A DNA stretch of 57,268 nucleotides. It comes from DATEOR01 sp046733475. GTDB lineage: Bacteria; Actinomycetota; Thermoleophilia; Gaiellales; Gaiellaceae. The stretch is taken from the NCBI GenBank assembly GCA_046733475.1, contig JBKPPF010000041.1:1-57268 (forward strand). Reading direction: 5' to 3'. Position 1 is the first letter of the stretch. Each line of letters begins with the position of its first letter. The translations under genes and the position numbers were made by a program. Of the stretch, positions 40,160 to 47,391 are shown one piece after another. The notes beneath the pieces were generated by a model. The model was given only the letters and a program-made list of their open reading frames with translations, had not been told where the DNA came from and searched no databases.

Positions 40160-41144
40160 GGTCGCCCTTCTTCGGCCTCGGCTTCACCTGGGCGACCGTG
40201 CACTCCTCGGGATCCTTGTCCGGGCGGAAGCGCAGGAAGCGCGTGCCGTGGCGGAAGCGGGCCTTCTGCCACTTGTCGTAGCGCACCTCGACGACGAGCT
40301 CCGGTTTCACCGGGCTCCACTCGCCGGTCACCTTCGGGCGCCAGCGGCTCGGCTCGCCGCGAGGCTTTCTTTCCGGCTTGGAGCCGAGCAGCGGCTGGAC
40401 GCGCTCGAGGATCTCCTCGCGGCGCTTGCCGGCGGCCGACGACGTGCCGACCGGGCGGAGCTTGCCGTCGTCGTAGAGCCCGAGCATGAGGCTGGCGATC
40501 CCGGAGCCCTTCTCGCTCCAGGTGACGCCGATGACGACGCAGTCGGCGGTCTTCTCTCCTTTGACCTTGACGACGCCGTCGCGCGAGCCGGGGAGGTAGG
40601 GGAGCCCCTTGCGTTTCGCGATGACGCCGTCGAACCCGGCCACCTCGAGCCGGTCGAGCCAGCCCTCGGCCACGTTGCGGTCGGTCGTCGCGGGCGAGAC
40701 CGAGAAGGGGAGCTTCTCCACGTGCTTGCGCCGCTTCTCGAGCGGGAGCTCGTGGATCGCCTTGCCGTCCCAGAGGAGGAGGTCGAACGCGACGAAGTCG
40801 GCCGGGATCTCGGCCGAGAGCTTGCGCACGCGACTCTCCGCCGGATGGAGACGCATCTGCAGCGCGTCGAAGTCGAGCGCGCCGTCGCGCTCGATCACGA
40901 TCTCGCCGTCGACTGCCGAGTTCGGCTTGAGTTTCGTCCCGAGGGCCTCGAGCTCCGGGAAGTAACGGAGGAGGGGGCGGCCGTTGCGGCTCCAGAGATG
41001 CAGCTCGCCCGTAACGTTCTCGAGAATCCCTCGGAAACCGTCCCACTTTGGCTCGTACTGCCAGCCATCCGGCTCGGGCAGCTCGTCGACGAGCTCGGCC
41101 TCCATCGGAGGGAAAGGAAGCTTGGGCGAAACCGAAGCGGCCAT
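40107..41144 (-). CDS. ATP-dependent DNA ligase (LigC/LigD-ligase type)
   Basis: 345 residues from ATG 41144. The adenylation motif I is YEPKWDGFRGILE with the active Lys. Motif III is FVAFDLLLWDG, motif IV GFDGVIAKRKGLPY, motif V GVVKVKGEKTADCVVIGV, and an OB-fold tail follows. Minimal bacterial ATP-dependent ligases of this type seal nicks in end joining and base-excision repair. It overlaps the LigD-polymerase gene tail-to-tail, so the two are antisense to each other but likely act in the same pathway. The gene is complete. The divergent fabF gene starts 26 bases from its ATG. Confidence 0.93.
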   Translation of the reverse strand: MAASVSPKLPFPPMEAELVDELPEPDGWQYEPKWDGFRGILENVTGELHLWSRNGRPLLRYFPELEALGTKLKPNSAVDGEIVIERDGALDFDALQMRLHPAESRVRKLSAEIPADFVAFDLLLWDGKAIHELPLEKRRKHVEKLPFSVSPATTDRNVAEGWLDRLEVAGFDGVIAKRKGLPYLPGSRDGVVKVKGEKTADCVVIGVTWSEKGSGIASLMLGLYDDGKLRPVGTSSAAGKRREEILERVQPLLGSKPERKPRGEPSRWRPKVTGEWSPVKPELVVEVRYDKWQKARFRHGTRFLRFRPDKDPEECTVAQVKPRPKKGDPTVPALLDRAGRSEKRG

Positions 41145-41169
41145 TGCGCCGTCTAACGCTATCGAGGAC

Positions 41170-42402
41170 ATGAAGAGAGTTGCCATTACAGGGGTCGGGG
41201 CCGTTTCTCCATTGGGTAACGACGCGCAGTCGACGTGGGAAGCCGCGGTCGCCGGGCGCAGCGGCATCGACAACATCCGGGCCTTCGATACGACCGACCT
41301 CCCGGTGCGGATCGCCGGGGAGGTCAAAGACTTCGACCCGAGCGCGGTCACATCGCCGAAGGAGGCGAAGCGGTTCGACCGCAACGTCCTTTTCGCGCTT
41401 GGCGCCGCCAAGGAGGCGCTCGGCGATGCAGGCATCAACGGCTACAACCCGGAGCGCGTCGGAGTCGTCGTCGGTTGCTGCATCGGCGGCTTCAACGAGC
41501 TCATGCGCCAGCACGAGATCCTGCGTGATCGCGGCGCCGACCGCGTCTCGCCGAACTTCCTTCCGAATGTGCTCGTCGACTCGCCGAGCGGCCAGCTCGC
41601 CATCGAGCTCGGCATTCGGGGGCCCAACTACGCCGTCGTGTCGGCGTGCGCGACCGGGTCACATGCGATCGGCGAGGGAGCCGAGCTGATCCGGAACGGC
41701 CATGCGGAAGCGGTGCTGGCCGGCGGGACCGAGAGCTGCATCCACCCGCTCATCCTCGCCGGCTTCACCAACATGCGCGGCCTCGCCGCGGGGAACGGCG
41801 ACCCCACCGCCGCGTCGCGCCCCTTCGACGCGAAGCGCGAGGGTTTCGTTATGGCGGAGGGGGCGGGCGTCGTGATGCTCGAGGAACTCGAGTCGGCGCA
41901 GAAGCGCGGCGCGCGGGTCTATGCGGAAGTGCTCTCGTACGGCGCCTCCAACGACGCCTATCACATGGCCGCGCCCGACCCGGACTCGGTCGGCGTCGTC
42001 GAGATGATGAGGAATGCCCTCGAGCGCGGCGGCGTCAAGCCGGAGGACGTCGATTACATCAACGCGCACGGCACTTCGACGCCGCTCGGCGACCTCGCTG
42101 AGACCAAGGCGATCAAAGAGGTCTTCGGCGACCACGCCTACGAGCTCGCGGTCTCCTCGACGAAGTCGGTCATGGGTCACACGTTCGGGGCGGCAGGCGC
42201 GATCGAGGCGATCATGTGCACGCTCGCGGTTCACAACGGCGTCATCCCGCCGACTATCAACTACGAGAATCCTGACCCGGCGTGCGACCTCGACTACGTG
42301 CCGAACGAGGCGCGGGAGAAGGATGTGCGCGTCGCGCTCTCGAACGCGATGGGTCTCGGCGGCCACAACGGCTGCGTACTCGTGGGCCGCGTCGACCGTT
42401 GA
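41170..42402 (+). CDS. fabF: 3-oxoacyl-ACP synthase II (FabF/KAS II)
   Basis: 410 residues from ATG 41170 (MKRVAITGVGAVSPLGNDAQ). The catalytic Cys lies in VSACATGSHAIGEGAELI, and the two His residues in INAHGTSTPLGDLAE and STKSVMGHTFGAAGAIE; a Lys in this segment completes the decarboxylation site. It elongates fatty acids by condensing malonyl-ACP with acyl-ACP. It is not next to other fab genes here, so it may be a second copy or part of a special lipid path. The end GLGGHNGCVLVGR is typical. Length is normal. Confidence 0.95.
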   Translation: MKRVAITGVGAVSPLGNDAQSTWEAAVAGRSGIDNIRAFDTTDLPVRIAGEVKDFDPSAVTSPKEAKRFDRNVLFALGAAKEALGDAGINGYNPERVGVVVGCCIGGFNELMRQHEILRDRGADRVSPNFLPNVLVDSPSGQLAIELGIRGPNYAVVSACATGSHAIGEGAELIRNGHAEAVLAGGTESCIHPLILAGFTNMRGLAAGNGDPTAASRPFDAKREGFVMAEGAGVVMLEELESAQKRGARVYAEVLSYGASNDAYHMAAPDPDSVGVVEMMRNALERGGVKPEDVDYINAHGTSTPLGDLAETKAIKEVFGDHAYELAVSSTKSVMGHTFGAAGAIEAIMCTLAVHNGVIPPTINYENPDPACDLDYVPNEAREKDVRVALSNAMGLGGHNGCVLVGRVDR

Positions 42403-42417
42403 CCTAGCTTCTCCGTC

Positions 42418-42666
42418 TCATCTGCTCACCTGGAAATCGTCGAAGCGCACCTCGAGGTTGTCGCCTGTATGCGCCTGCGGCGCATCGGAAGTGCGCAGAT
42501 CCACCTGCAGACCGTAGCCTTCGCCTTCGAGCGGGCTATTCGGATCTGTCACGTCGATGATCATCGTCCCGTCGACCCAGAACTGAAGGTTCGGTGACGT
42601 GACGGCAGTCCTCTCGGTCGTCTCCCTTGCTCGCAGAACGTTACGCTTGTGACGATCGGCCTTCAA
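42418..42666 (-). CDS. Short LamG-like C-terminal piece, stop-start coupled to the HAD gene
   Basis: 82 residues if started at TTG 42666, whose bases overlap the HAD stop as TTGA. The second half is clearly the end of a concanavalin-type domain: LQFWVDGTMIIDVTDPNS, GLQVDLRTSDAPQ, NLEVRFDDFQVSR. A similar end (VLFLVNGKRVTEAQ, ELFVYSEKGGTDIRFDNVLV) occurs in the gene at 45042. The first 25 residues look unlike protein. It may be a decayed 3' remnant that by chance sits behind a coupled start, or a real mini-protein. I lean to remnant. Confidence 0.4.
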   Translation of the reverse strand: MKADRHKRNVLRARETTERTAVTSPNLQFWVDGTMIIDVTDPNSPLEGEGYGLQVDLRTSDAPQAHTGDNLEVRFDDFQVSR

Positions 42667-43328
42667 GGGGTGTCAACCGACCGGCGCTCGACCACCGCCG
42701 GCGCCAGGTCCTCGATGGTGGCGAGGACGGCGTCGGCCGCCGCGAGCGCGTCGTCGTGGGGCGGGTACTGGGGGTTGGGGACGGCAATCGTCCGCATGCC
42801 CGCGGCCTTCGCGGCGAGGATGCCGTTCTCGGAGTCCTCGACTGCCGCGCAGCGGGAGGGTTCGGCGCCGAGGCGACGGGCGGCTTCGAGAAAGACGTCC
42901 GGCGCGGGCTTCCCGCGGGAGACCTCCTCCGACGAGACGCTCGCCTCGAAGTAGCTGCCGAGACCTGAGCTCTCGAGGACGAGTTCGATCAGCTCGCGGT
43001 TGGACGAGGAGGCGAGTGCGAGCGGCCACCGCTCCGCAATCCTCTCGACCGCCTGCTCGGCTCCTGCGATGAGCGGCAGCTCGCGCCGATAGCGGTCCTC
43101 GAGCCGGCGGACGACTTCCGCCGAGATCTCATCCGGCTCTTCCGTGAGCCCGACGACGTCGCGCATGTAGCGCGACCACTCCAGGGAGCTCATGCCCATC
43201 ATGTCCCGCGACGCGTTCTCGTTCCAGCTCCCACCACGCTCATCCGCGAGCTGCCGGCGAACCTCGTCCCAGACGTGCTCGGAGTCGATCAGGATCCCGT
43301 CGAGGTCGAAGACGACGGCCTCGATCAT
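42663..43328 (-). CDS. HAD-family phosphatase (beta-phosphoglucomutase-like)
   Basis: 221 residues from ATG 43328. The Asp nucleophile motif is VVFDLDGILIDSEHVW, with Ile in place of the usual Thr after DxDG. The cap region carries RRQLADERGGSW. Motif II is LALASSSNRELI, motif III Lys is in VSRGKPAPDVFLEAAR, and motif IV is CAAVEDSENGILAAKAAGM. This set fits phosphoglycolate or beta-phosphoglucomutase-like phosphatases. The start overlaps the stop of the flavin reductase-like gene as ATGA. It is the third gene of a coupled chain on this strand. Confidence 0.9.
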   Translation of the reverse strand: MIEAVVFDLDGILIDSEHVWDEVRRQLADERGGSWNENASRDMMGMSSLEWSRYMRDVVGLTEEPDEISAEVVRRLEDRYRRELPLIAGAEQAVERIAERWPLALASSSNRELIELVLESSGLGSYFEASVSSEEVSRGKPAPDVFLEAARRLGAEPSRCAAVEDSENGILAAKAAGMRTIAVPNPQYPPHDDALAAADAVLATIEDLAPAVVERRSVDTP

Positions 43329-43807
43329 GCGTCCATCGAGACGTAGCGGCGCCCGAGGTAGACGAGCGGCGGCGCGCTCCGGCCGCGCTCGGCCCCGAGC
43401 ACCTCGCCGACGAACAGCGTGTGATCGCCGGCGTCGTGCTCGTCGGCGAGGCGGCATTCGAACCAGCCGAGGGCGTCGTCGATCAGCGGTGCGCCCTCCG
43501 CGCCCTCGCGGGTGGCGATTCCGTGCCAGTGCGCGAACGGAGGGACGCCTCGGGCGAAATGCTGGGCGATGGCCTCTTGATCTCCCGCCAACAGGCTGAG
43601 CGCGAAACCGCCCGCTCCGCGCAGGAGCTCGTGGATGGCCGCCTGCCGGCTGACGCCGACCCCGACGAGCGGCGGCTCGAGGGAGAGTGAGACGAGCGCG
43701 CTGACCGTCAGACCCAGGCGCTCGCCCGCGGCGTCGACCGTCAGGACCGCGACTCCCGTCGGGAAGCCGCGAAGCAGTTCGCGAAGCTCGTCGCCCGTTT
43801 CGGTCAG
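43325..43807 (-). CDS. Flavin reductase-like domain protein, probable CTG start
   Basis: 160 residues. The family N-terminus ELRELLRGFPTGVAVLTVDA is complete, and the only start codon near it is CTG at 43807, whose bases overlap the upstream stop as CTGA. No ATG, GTG or TTG fits upstream. The domain continues LGLTVSALVSLSLEPPLVGV, GVSRQAAIHELL, FALSLLAGDQEAIAQHFARG, DHTLFVGEVLGAERGRSAPP. It matches FMN-binding flavin reductases (split barrel), which supply reduced flavin to monooxygenases or reduce quinones. Translation is probably coupled to the coiled-coil gene upstream. The next gene follows with an ATGA overlap. Confidence 0.8.
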   Translation of the reverse strand: MTETGDELRELLRGFPTGVAVLTVDAAGERLGLTVSALVSLSLEPPLVGVGVSRQAAIHELLRGAGGFALSLLAGDQEAIAQHFARGVPPFAHWHGIATREGAEGAPLIDDALGWFECRLADEHDAGDHTLFVGEVLGAERGRSAPPLVYLGRRYVSMDA

Positions 43808-44403
43808 CGGCGTCGCTCGACGTCGAGTGCGTCGGCCAGGGACTGGTCCATCTCCCTGCTCGTCGGCTCGACGAGTGCGTCCTGGAGTTGAGCGGCGAGG
43901 TCGCGCAGGCCGTCCAGCACGCGCTGGCGGCGCTCCTCGAGGGACTTCGCCTCGCGAACGAGCGACTCGTGCCGCCGCTGGGTGCCTTCCTCGATCTGGT
44001 TCGCCATCTCCTGCGCCGCCTCGCGTGTGGCGCGGGCCTGCTCCTCGGCGTCGGAGAGGAGCTTGCGCGCCTCTTCGTCGGCTTCGCGGCGAGCCTGGGT
44101 CCCATAGGAATCGACCGCGACGCGGATGTCGCGGGCATAGTTGTCGGCCTCCGCGCGAACGCGCTCGGCTTCGCGCGTCAGGTCCTCGACGCGAGTGGCC
44201 GCGTCGGCGTTCGCCTGGCGGAGGATCTCGTCGGCGTGCCGCCGCGCCTCTTTCTTGATCGTCTCAGCCGCTTCCTCCGCGGCGTTCAGGACTCCCGCTA
44301 CTCGGCTGCCCGTCTCTGCATGATCGGTGCGGCCGTTCGTGGCTTCCTCGTCTGACGGGCCCTGCCCTTCGGCCCCGTAGCCCACGTCGTCTGACCGTCG
44401 CAC
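43804..44403 (-). CDS. DivIVA-like or ATP synthase b-like coiled-coil protein
   Basis: 199 residues from GTG 44403, chosen for the AAGGAGAG site six bases upstream; a TTG at 44409 is less well placed. After a short acidic N-terminus come long Ala/Glu/Arg heptads (AAEEAAETIKKEARRHADEI, VEDLTREAERVRAEADNYAR, EEARKLLSDAEEQARATREA) over about 150 residues. There is no membrane segment. Such proteins localise to poles or septa, or bind membrane partners. It is the first gene of a coupled chain with a flavin reductase-like gene (CTGA overlap), a HAD phosphatase (ATGA) and a short tail gene (TTGA). The role is unknown. Confidence 0.75.
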   Translation of the reverse strand: MRRSDDVGYGAEGQGPSDEEATNGRTDHAETGSRVAGVLNAAEEAAETIKKEARRHADEILRQANADAATRVEDLTREAERVRAEADNYARDIRVAVDSYGTQARREADEEARKLLSDAEEQARATREAAQEMANQIEEGTQRRHESLVREAKSLEERRQRVLDGLRDLAAQLQDALVEPTSREMDQSLADALDVERRR

Positions 44404-44499
44404 CGCCAACTCTCCTTTTTCTCGACCCCGGGGCGGACACTTATTGCAGTCCGACCGCGGGAATGCAACTTGAAGCAGTGAAACGGGCAGAATGGGCCG

Positions 44500-45048
44500 G
44501 TGCCGAATCTCCGGCTCATCGAGGAAGGCGAGGCGACCGGGGCCCTGAAGGCCGAATACGACGCCGCGATCGCACGGGTGGGCAAGGTTTTCAACATCGT
44601 CAAGGCGATGTCGCTGAACCCCGAGACGCTCCGAGCGTCGATGGAGCTCTACCGCGCCGTCATGTTCGGGTGCTCGGAGCTCTCACGGACCGAACGGGAG
44701 CTCCTCGCAGTCGTGGTTTCGCGGGCGAACGACTGCCACTACTGAATTCGCGCGCACGCAGACGACCTCCGTGCCGAGGGCGCACCCGACGAGCTGGCCG
44801 AGCATGCGATGCACGACTACCGGCAGGCCGACCTGGAGCCACGCGTCCGCTGCCTCTGTGACTTCGCCGTCAAGGTGACGCGCGAGCCGTCCGGAATCAC
44901 GGTCGCCGACATGGACGTCCTACGCGAGGAGGGCTGGAGCGATGCGGCGATCCACGACGCCCTTCAGGTGGTCTCCTATTTCAACTACATCAACCGGATC
45001 GCGGACGCGGTAGGCATCGACGGCGAGCCGGAGTGGGCCGCTCACTGA
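44500..45048 (+). CDS. AhpD/CMD-family peroxidase-related protein, probable selenoprotein (in-frame TGA = Sec)
   Basis: 182 residues from GTG 44500 if TGA at 44743-44745 (codon 82) is read as selenocysteine. Both sides are in one frame and fit the family: LRLIEEGEATGALKAEYDAA, ELLAVVVSRANDCHY before the TGA, then IRAHADDLRAEGAPDE, YRQADLEPRVRCLCDFAVKV, VVSYFNYINRIADAVGIDGE after it. In AhpD-like peroxidase-related proteins the active site is CxxC; here it reads C79-H-Y-U82. Frame and codon quality do not change after the TGA, and no other defect is present. A hairpin suited to a bacterial SECIS element follows at once. The role would be thiol/selenol peroxidase or carboxymuconolactone decarboxylase-like. 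Sec machinery genes are not in the window. If not Sec, this is a gene with one nonsense mutation. Confidence 0.82.
44763..44782 (+). promoter_or_regulatory. Candidate bacterial SECIS hairpin
   Basis: CCTC / GAGG stem with the six-base loop CGTGCC (44766-44779), extended past an A-G mismatch by two more pairs. The loop starts 24 bases after the TGA and has G as its second base, which fits the usual rule for bacterial SECIS elements (G in the first two loop positions, 16-37 bases away). The stem is short, so this is a prediction. Confidence 0.5.
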
Positions 45049-45443
45049 GGAACGGCTCGCACCAGCACGTTGTCGAAGCGGATATCAGTTCCGCCCTTCT
45101 CCGAATAGACGAAGAGCTCCACCCCCACCAGCCGGCCGCGAGACTCGTGTTGCGCCTCGGTGACACGCTTGCCGTTGACGAGGAAGAGAACCTTCATGGC
45201 GTCGCTGTCGCACTCGGCGCGCAGCCGGTTGACGGCGTTCGGAGTGCTGAATTTCCGAAGCGCTGAGTCCTCGATCAGGCGCTGGAACTCGAGCTCCTGG
45301 TCGCGGCCCGGATCGTAGGCGACGGTGTAGTACCCGTCCGGGGACATGCCGAAGAGGAAGCTCTCACCGCTCGCGGTCAGGCAGGAGATCTCGAAGAAGT
45401 CGGACTCCAACTGGATGTTCTCGGCCGAGGCGTCGGCCTCCAT
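45042..45443 (-). CDS. LamG/concanavalin-like domain piece, probably incomplete
   Basis: 133 residues from ATG 45443. Strand-rich sequence (FFEISCLTASGESFLFGMSP, DGYYTVAYDPGRDQE, NRLRAECDSDAMKVLFLVNG, DIRFDNVLVRAVP) is typical of the C-terminal part of a LamG or 3-keto-disaccharide-hydrolase-like sandwich. The frame continues upstream about 26 codons with similar character to a TGA, but no start is found. It is therefore likely the 3' end of a longer lost gene, like the related piece at 42418. It overlaps the AhpD-like gene by seven bases at the 3' ends. Confidence 0.55.
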   Translation of the reverse strand: MEADASAENIQLESDFFEISCLTASGESFLFGMSPDGYYTVAYDPGRDQELEFQRLIEDSALRKFSTPNAVNRLRAECDSDAMKVLFLVNGKRVTEAQHESRGRLVGVELFVYSEKGGTDIRFDNVLVRAVPQ

Positions 45444-45522
45444 GGTGAGCGATTCGACCTCGTCGGGGAGAGCGCGGATGCTGCTCCAGAGCCCTGGCTT
45501 CTTCAGGTAGATGCGTCTTCGA

Positions 45523-45921
45523 CTAGTCGAAGGTCAGGTCCGCATCGTCGTCGACGAGGCCACGCGCCCGGGACGAACCAGCTGCCGATGGCCCACCCGG
45601 TGCCGTAACGCCTGTCGCCGCCGAGTGCGGGGAGGTTCGGTAAGCCCGGTGGAACCAGAACAGGAAGAAGACGCCTGTAGCGATGAAGACGGTGCCATCC
45701 ACCACCGCGACGATCAGCTGACGGCGATCGCTGTCGTCCGCCTGCTGCGGCGTGATGAACTGACCCTGCTGCGCGTCTTCGAGCAGCGACCGCTCGATGA
45801 GCCCAGAGACGACGGCGGCGATCGTCGTGCCGATCCCGATGATCAGGAGGATTGTGAGGATCTGCGCGCGGCGCCCCAACGGGCAGTAGGGCTCGCCGTG
45901 AGGGAGCGTTGGTTCGTCCAA
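45523..45921 (-). CDS. DUF4328-like membrane protein
   Basis: 132 residues from TTG 45921, preceded by AAGGGGG. Two helices are seen: AQILTILLIIGIGTTIAAVV and DRRQLIVAVVDGTVFIATGV, FFLFWFHRAYR. The latter, ending in W-F-H-R-A-Y-R, is the mark of DUF4328. The C-terminal tail is low complexity and acidic (GLVDDDADLTFD). The TTG start is chosen because the frame upstream lacks a better one. Function unknown. Confidence 0.7.
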   Translation of the reverse strand: MDEPTLPHGEPYCPLGRRAQILTILLIIGIGTTIAAVVSGLIERSLLEDAQQGQFITPQQADDSDRRQLIVAVVDGTVFIATGVFFLFWFHRAYRTSPHSAATGVTAPGGPSAAGSSRARGLVDDDADLTFD

Positions 45922-46003
45922 CTCGACCCCCTTCCGTTCACGTGCTGACCGTAACAGCGAAGTCGACCTAATTCCGTCCGGCGAAGGCCCTAGCCTCCCG
46001 GCC

Positions 46004-46741
46004 GTGGAAGGCGAAAACCTCCGCCGGTCGGTCGCAGAGTTCGTCGGCGCCTTCGCACTCATCTTCGTCGGCGCCGGCTCGGTGATGACAGGCGGTGGCG
46101 ACCTTCTCGGCGTCGCCGTTGCCCACGGCCTCATCCTCGCGATCATGGTCACCGCTCTCGGGCACATTTCGGGCGGGCATTTCAATCCTGCTGTCACACT
46201 CGGCTTCCTCGTAACGCGGCGGATCAAGCCTTTTCTCGGCCTCTGCTACTGGGCGGCGCAGTTCAGCGGAGCCGTCGCCGCAGCCCTCCTCCTCAAGTGG
46301 ATCTACCCGGACACAGTGAGCGATGCCGCGAAGCTCGGCGCCCCGAGGCTCAACCCCCAGATCTCCCCGAGCGCCGGCTTCGTTCTCGAGGCGGTCCTGA
46401 CCTTCTTCCTCGTCTGGGTCGTCTTCGCGACAGCCGCCGACCCGCGCGGCGCCTTCACGGTCATTGCCGGCTTCGCCATCGGGCTCACGATCGCCGCGGA
46501 CATTCTCATCGGCGGCCCACTCACGGGCGCCGCCATGAACCCGGGCCGTGCGCTCGGGCCGATGCTCGTCCAGAACCAGTGGGCGGACGGGTGGATCTGG
46601 TTCATCGGCCCCTTCCTCGGCGGCGCGCTCGCGGCACTCGCCTACGAGATGCTCTACCTCTCGCCGAAATTGCGCCCGCGGCCCCCCGGAACGCCGGACT
46701 CCGGCGTGGACGAGCCCCGCATCCGGGACTCGACGCTCTAA
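46004..46741 (+). CDS. Aquaporin/MIP family channel with altered second NPA box
   Basis: 245 residues from GTG 46004 (VEGENLRRSVAEFVGAFALI). Six helices and the two half-helix loops are present. The first loop is GHISGGHFNPAVTLGFLV, the canonical NPA. The second is LTGAAMNPGRALGPMLV, where the box reads NPG, so Ala is replaced by Gly, with the conserved Arg right after it. Substitutions at this Ala are known in some members and can change selectivity. Short loops suit a water channel rather than a glycerol channel, but this is not decisive. The 3' end overlaps the esterase gene by four bases on the opposite strand. Confidence 0.92.
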   Translation: MEGENLRRSVAEFVGAFALIFVGAGSVMTGGGDLLGVAVAHGLILAIMVTALGHISGGHFNPAVTLGFLVTRRIKPFLGLCYWAAQFSGAVAAALLLKWIYPDTVSDAAKLGAPRLNPQISPSAGFVLEAVLTFFLVWVVFATAADPRGAFTVIAGFAIGLTIAADILIGGPLTGAAMNPGRALGPMLVQNQWADGWIWFIGPFLGGALAALAYEMLYLSPKLRPRPPGTPDSGVDEPRIRDSTL

Positions 46742-47391
46742 CCTAGCCCCGCGTCGAGCACGGTGATCGCCTGGGCCAGCCCTCCCGGCGTGATCGTGTG
46801 CCCGACCGGATCCTCGCGGTAGCCCACCTCGAGGCCGGCCTCCTCGAGCAGCGCCCGCGCCTGGCGGCCGAACTCCACGCCGATCACCGGATCGAGGGAC
46901 CCGTGGGCGATGGACACAGGAAGCCTGGCGCGCGAGCCGAGGTCGAGCTCGAGCCCGTCGACGGTCGGGACGAACCCGGAGAAGGCGAGGATCGCGGCTG
47001 GTTGCGGCCTTCCCGACCCGAGCCCGAGGGCGTAGGACATCACCGCCCCCTGCGAGAAGCCGCCGACTGCGGTTCGGTCCCAGTCGAGCCCGTGCTCGGC
47101 GAGGACGCCGTCTATGTGCTCGGCGAGCGCGGCGAATGTCGGCAGGAAGGTGTCCCGGTCGGGAAACCCGATCTCGCGCACGACGTACCAGTGGCGTCCT
47201 CCGGGTGGGAGCGCGAGTGGCCCGCGCGGGAACACGCCGAGGAGACGGCGGTCGGGGTCGAGGATGCTGAGGAGCGGCTCGAGGTCGCCGGCGTCAGCGC
47301 CGCGACCGTGAATGAGAATGAGCGCGCCGCTCGGACTTCCCGTGCTTGGCGCCCTGACCGTGCTCTCGATCGGGCTTCTTGCCGTTGCCAT
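46738..47391 (-). CDS. Carboxylesterase/phospholipase-type alpha/beta hydrolase
   Basis: 217 residues from ATG 47391. The N-terminal strand-turn LILIHGRGADAGDLEPLLSI, the nucleophile elbow GGFSQGAVMSYALG (Ser), the acid in HGSLDPVIGVEFG and the His in DPVGHTITPGGL are all present. This is the short YpfH/EstB-like branch that cleaves small esters or lysolipids. The first 98 bases overlap the tail of the His-rich gene upstream on the same strand, an unusually long overlap. A later start would destroy the fold, so the overlap seems real. Substrate unknown. Confidence 0.87.
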   Translation of the reverse strand: MATARSPIESTVRAPSTGSPSGALILIHGRGADAGDLEPLLSILDPDRRLLGVFPRGPLALPPGGRHWYVVREIGFPDRDTFLPTFAALAEHIDGVLAEHGLDWDRTAVGGFSQGAVMSYALGLGSGRPQPAAILAFSGFVPTVDGLELDLGSRARLPVSIAHGSLDPVIGVEFGRQARALLEEAGLEVGYREDPVGHTITPGGLAQAITVLDAGLG

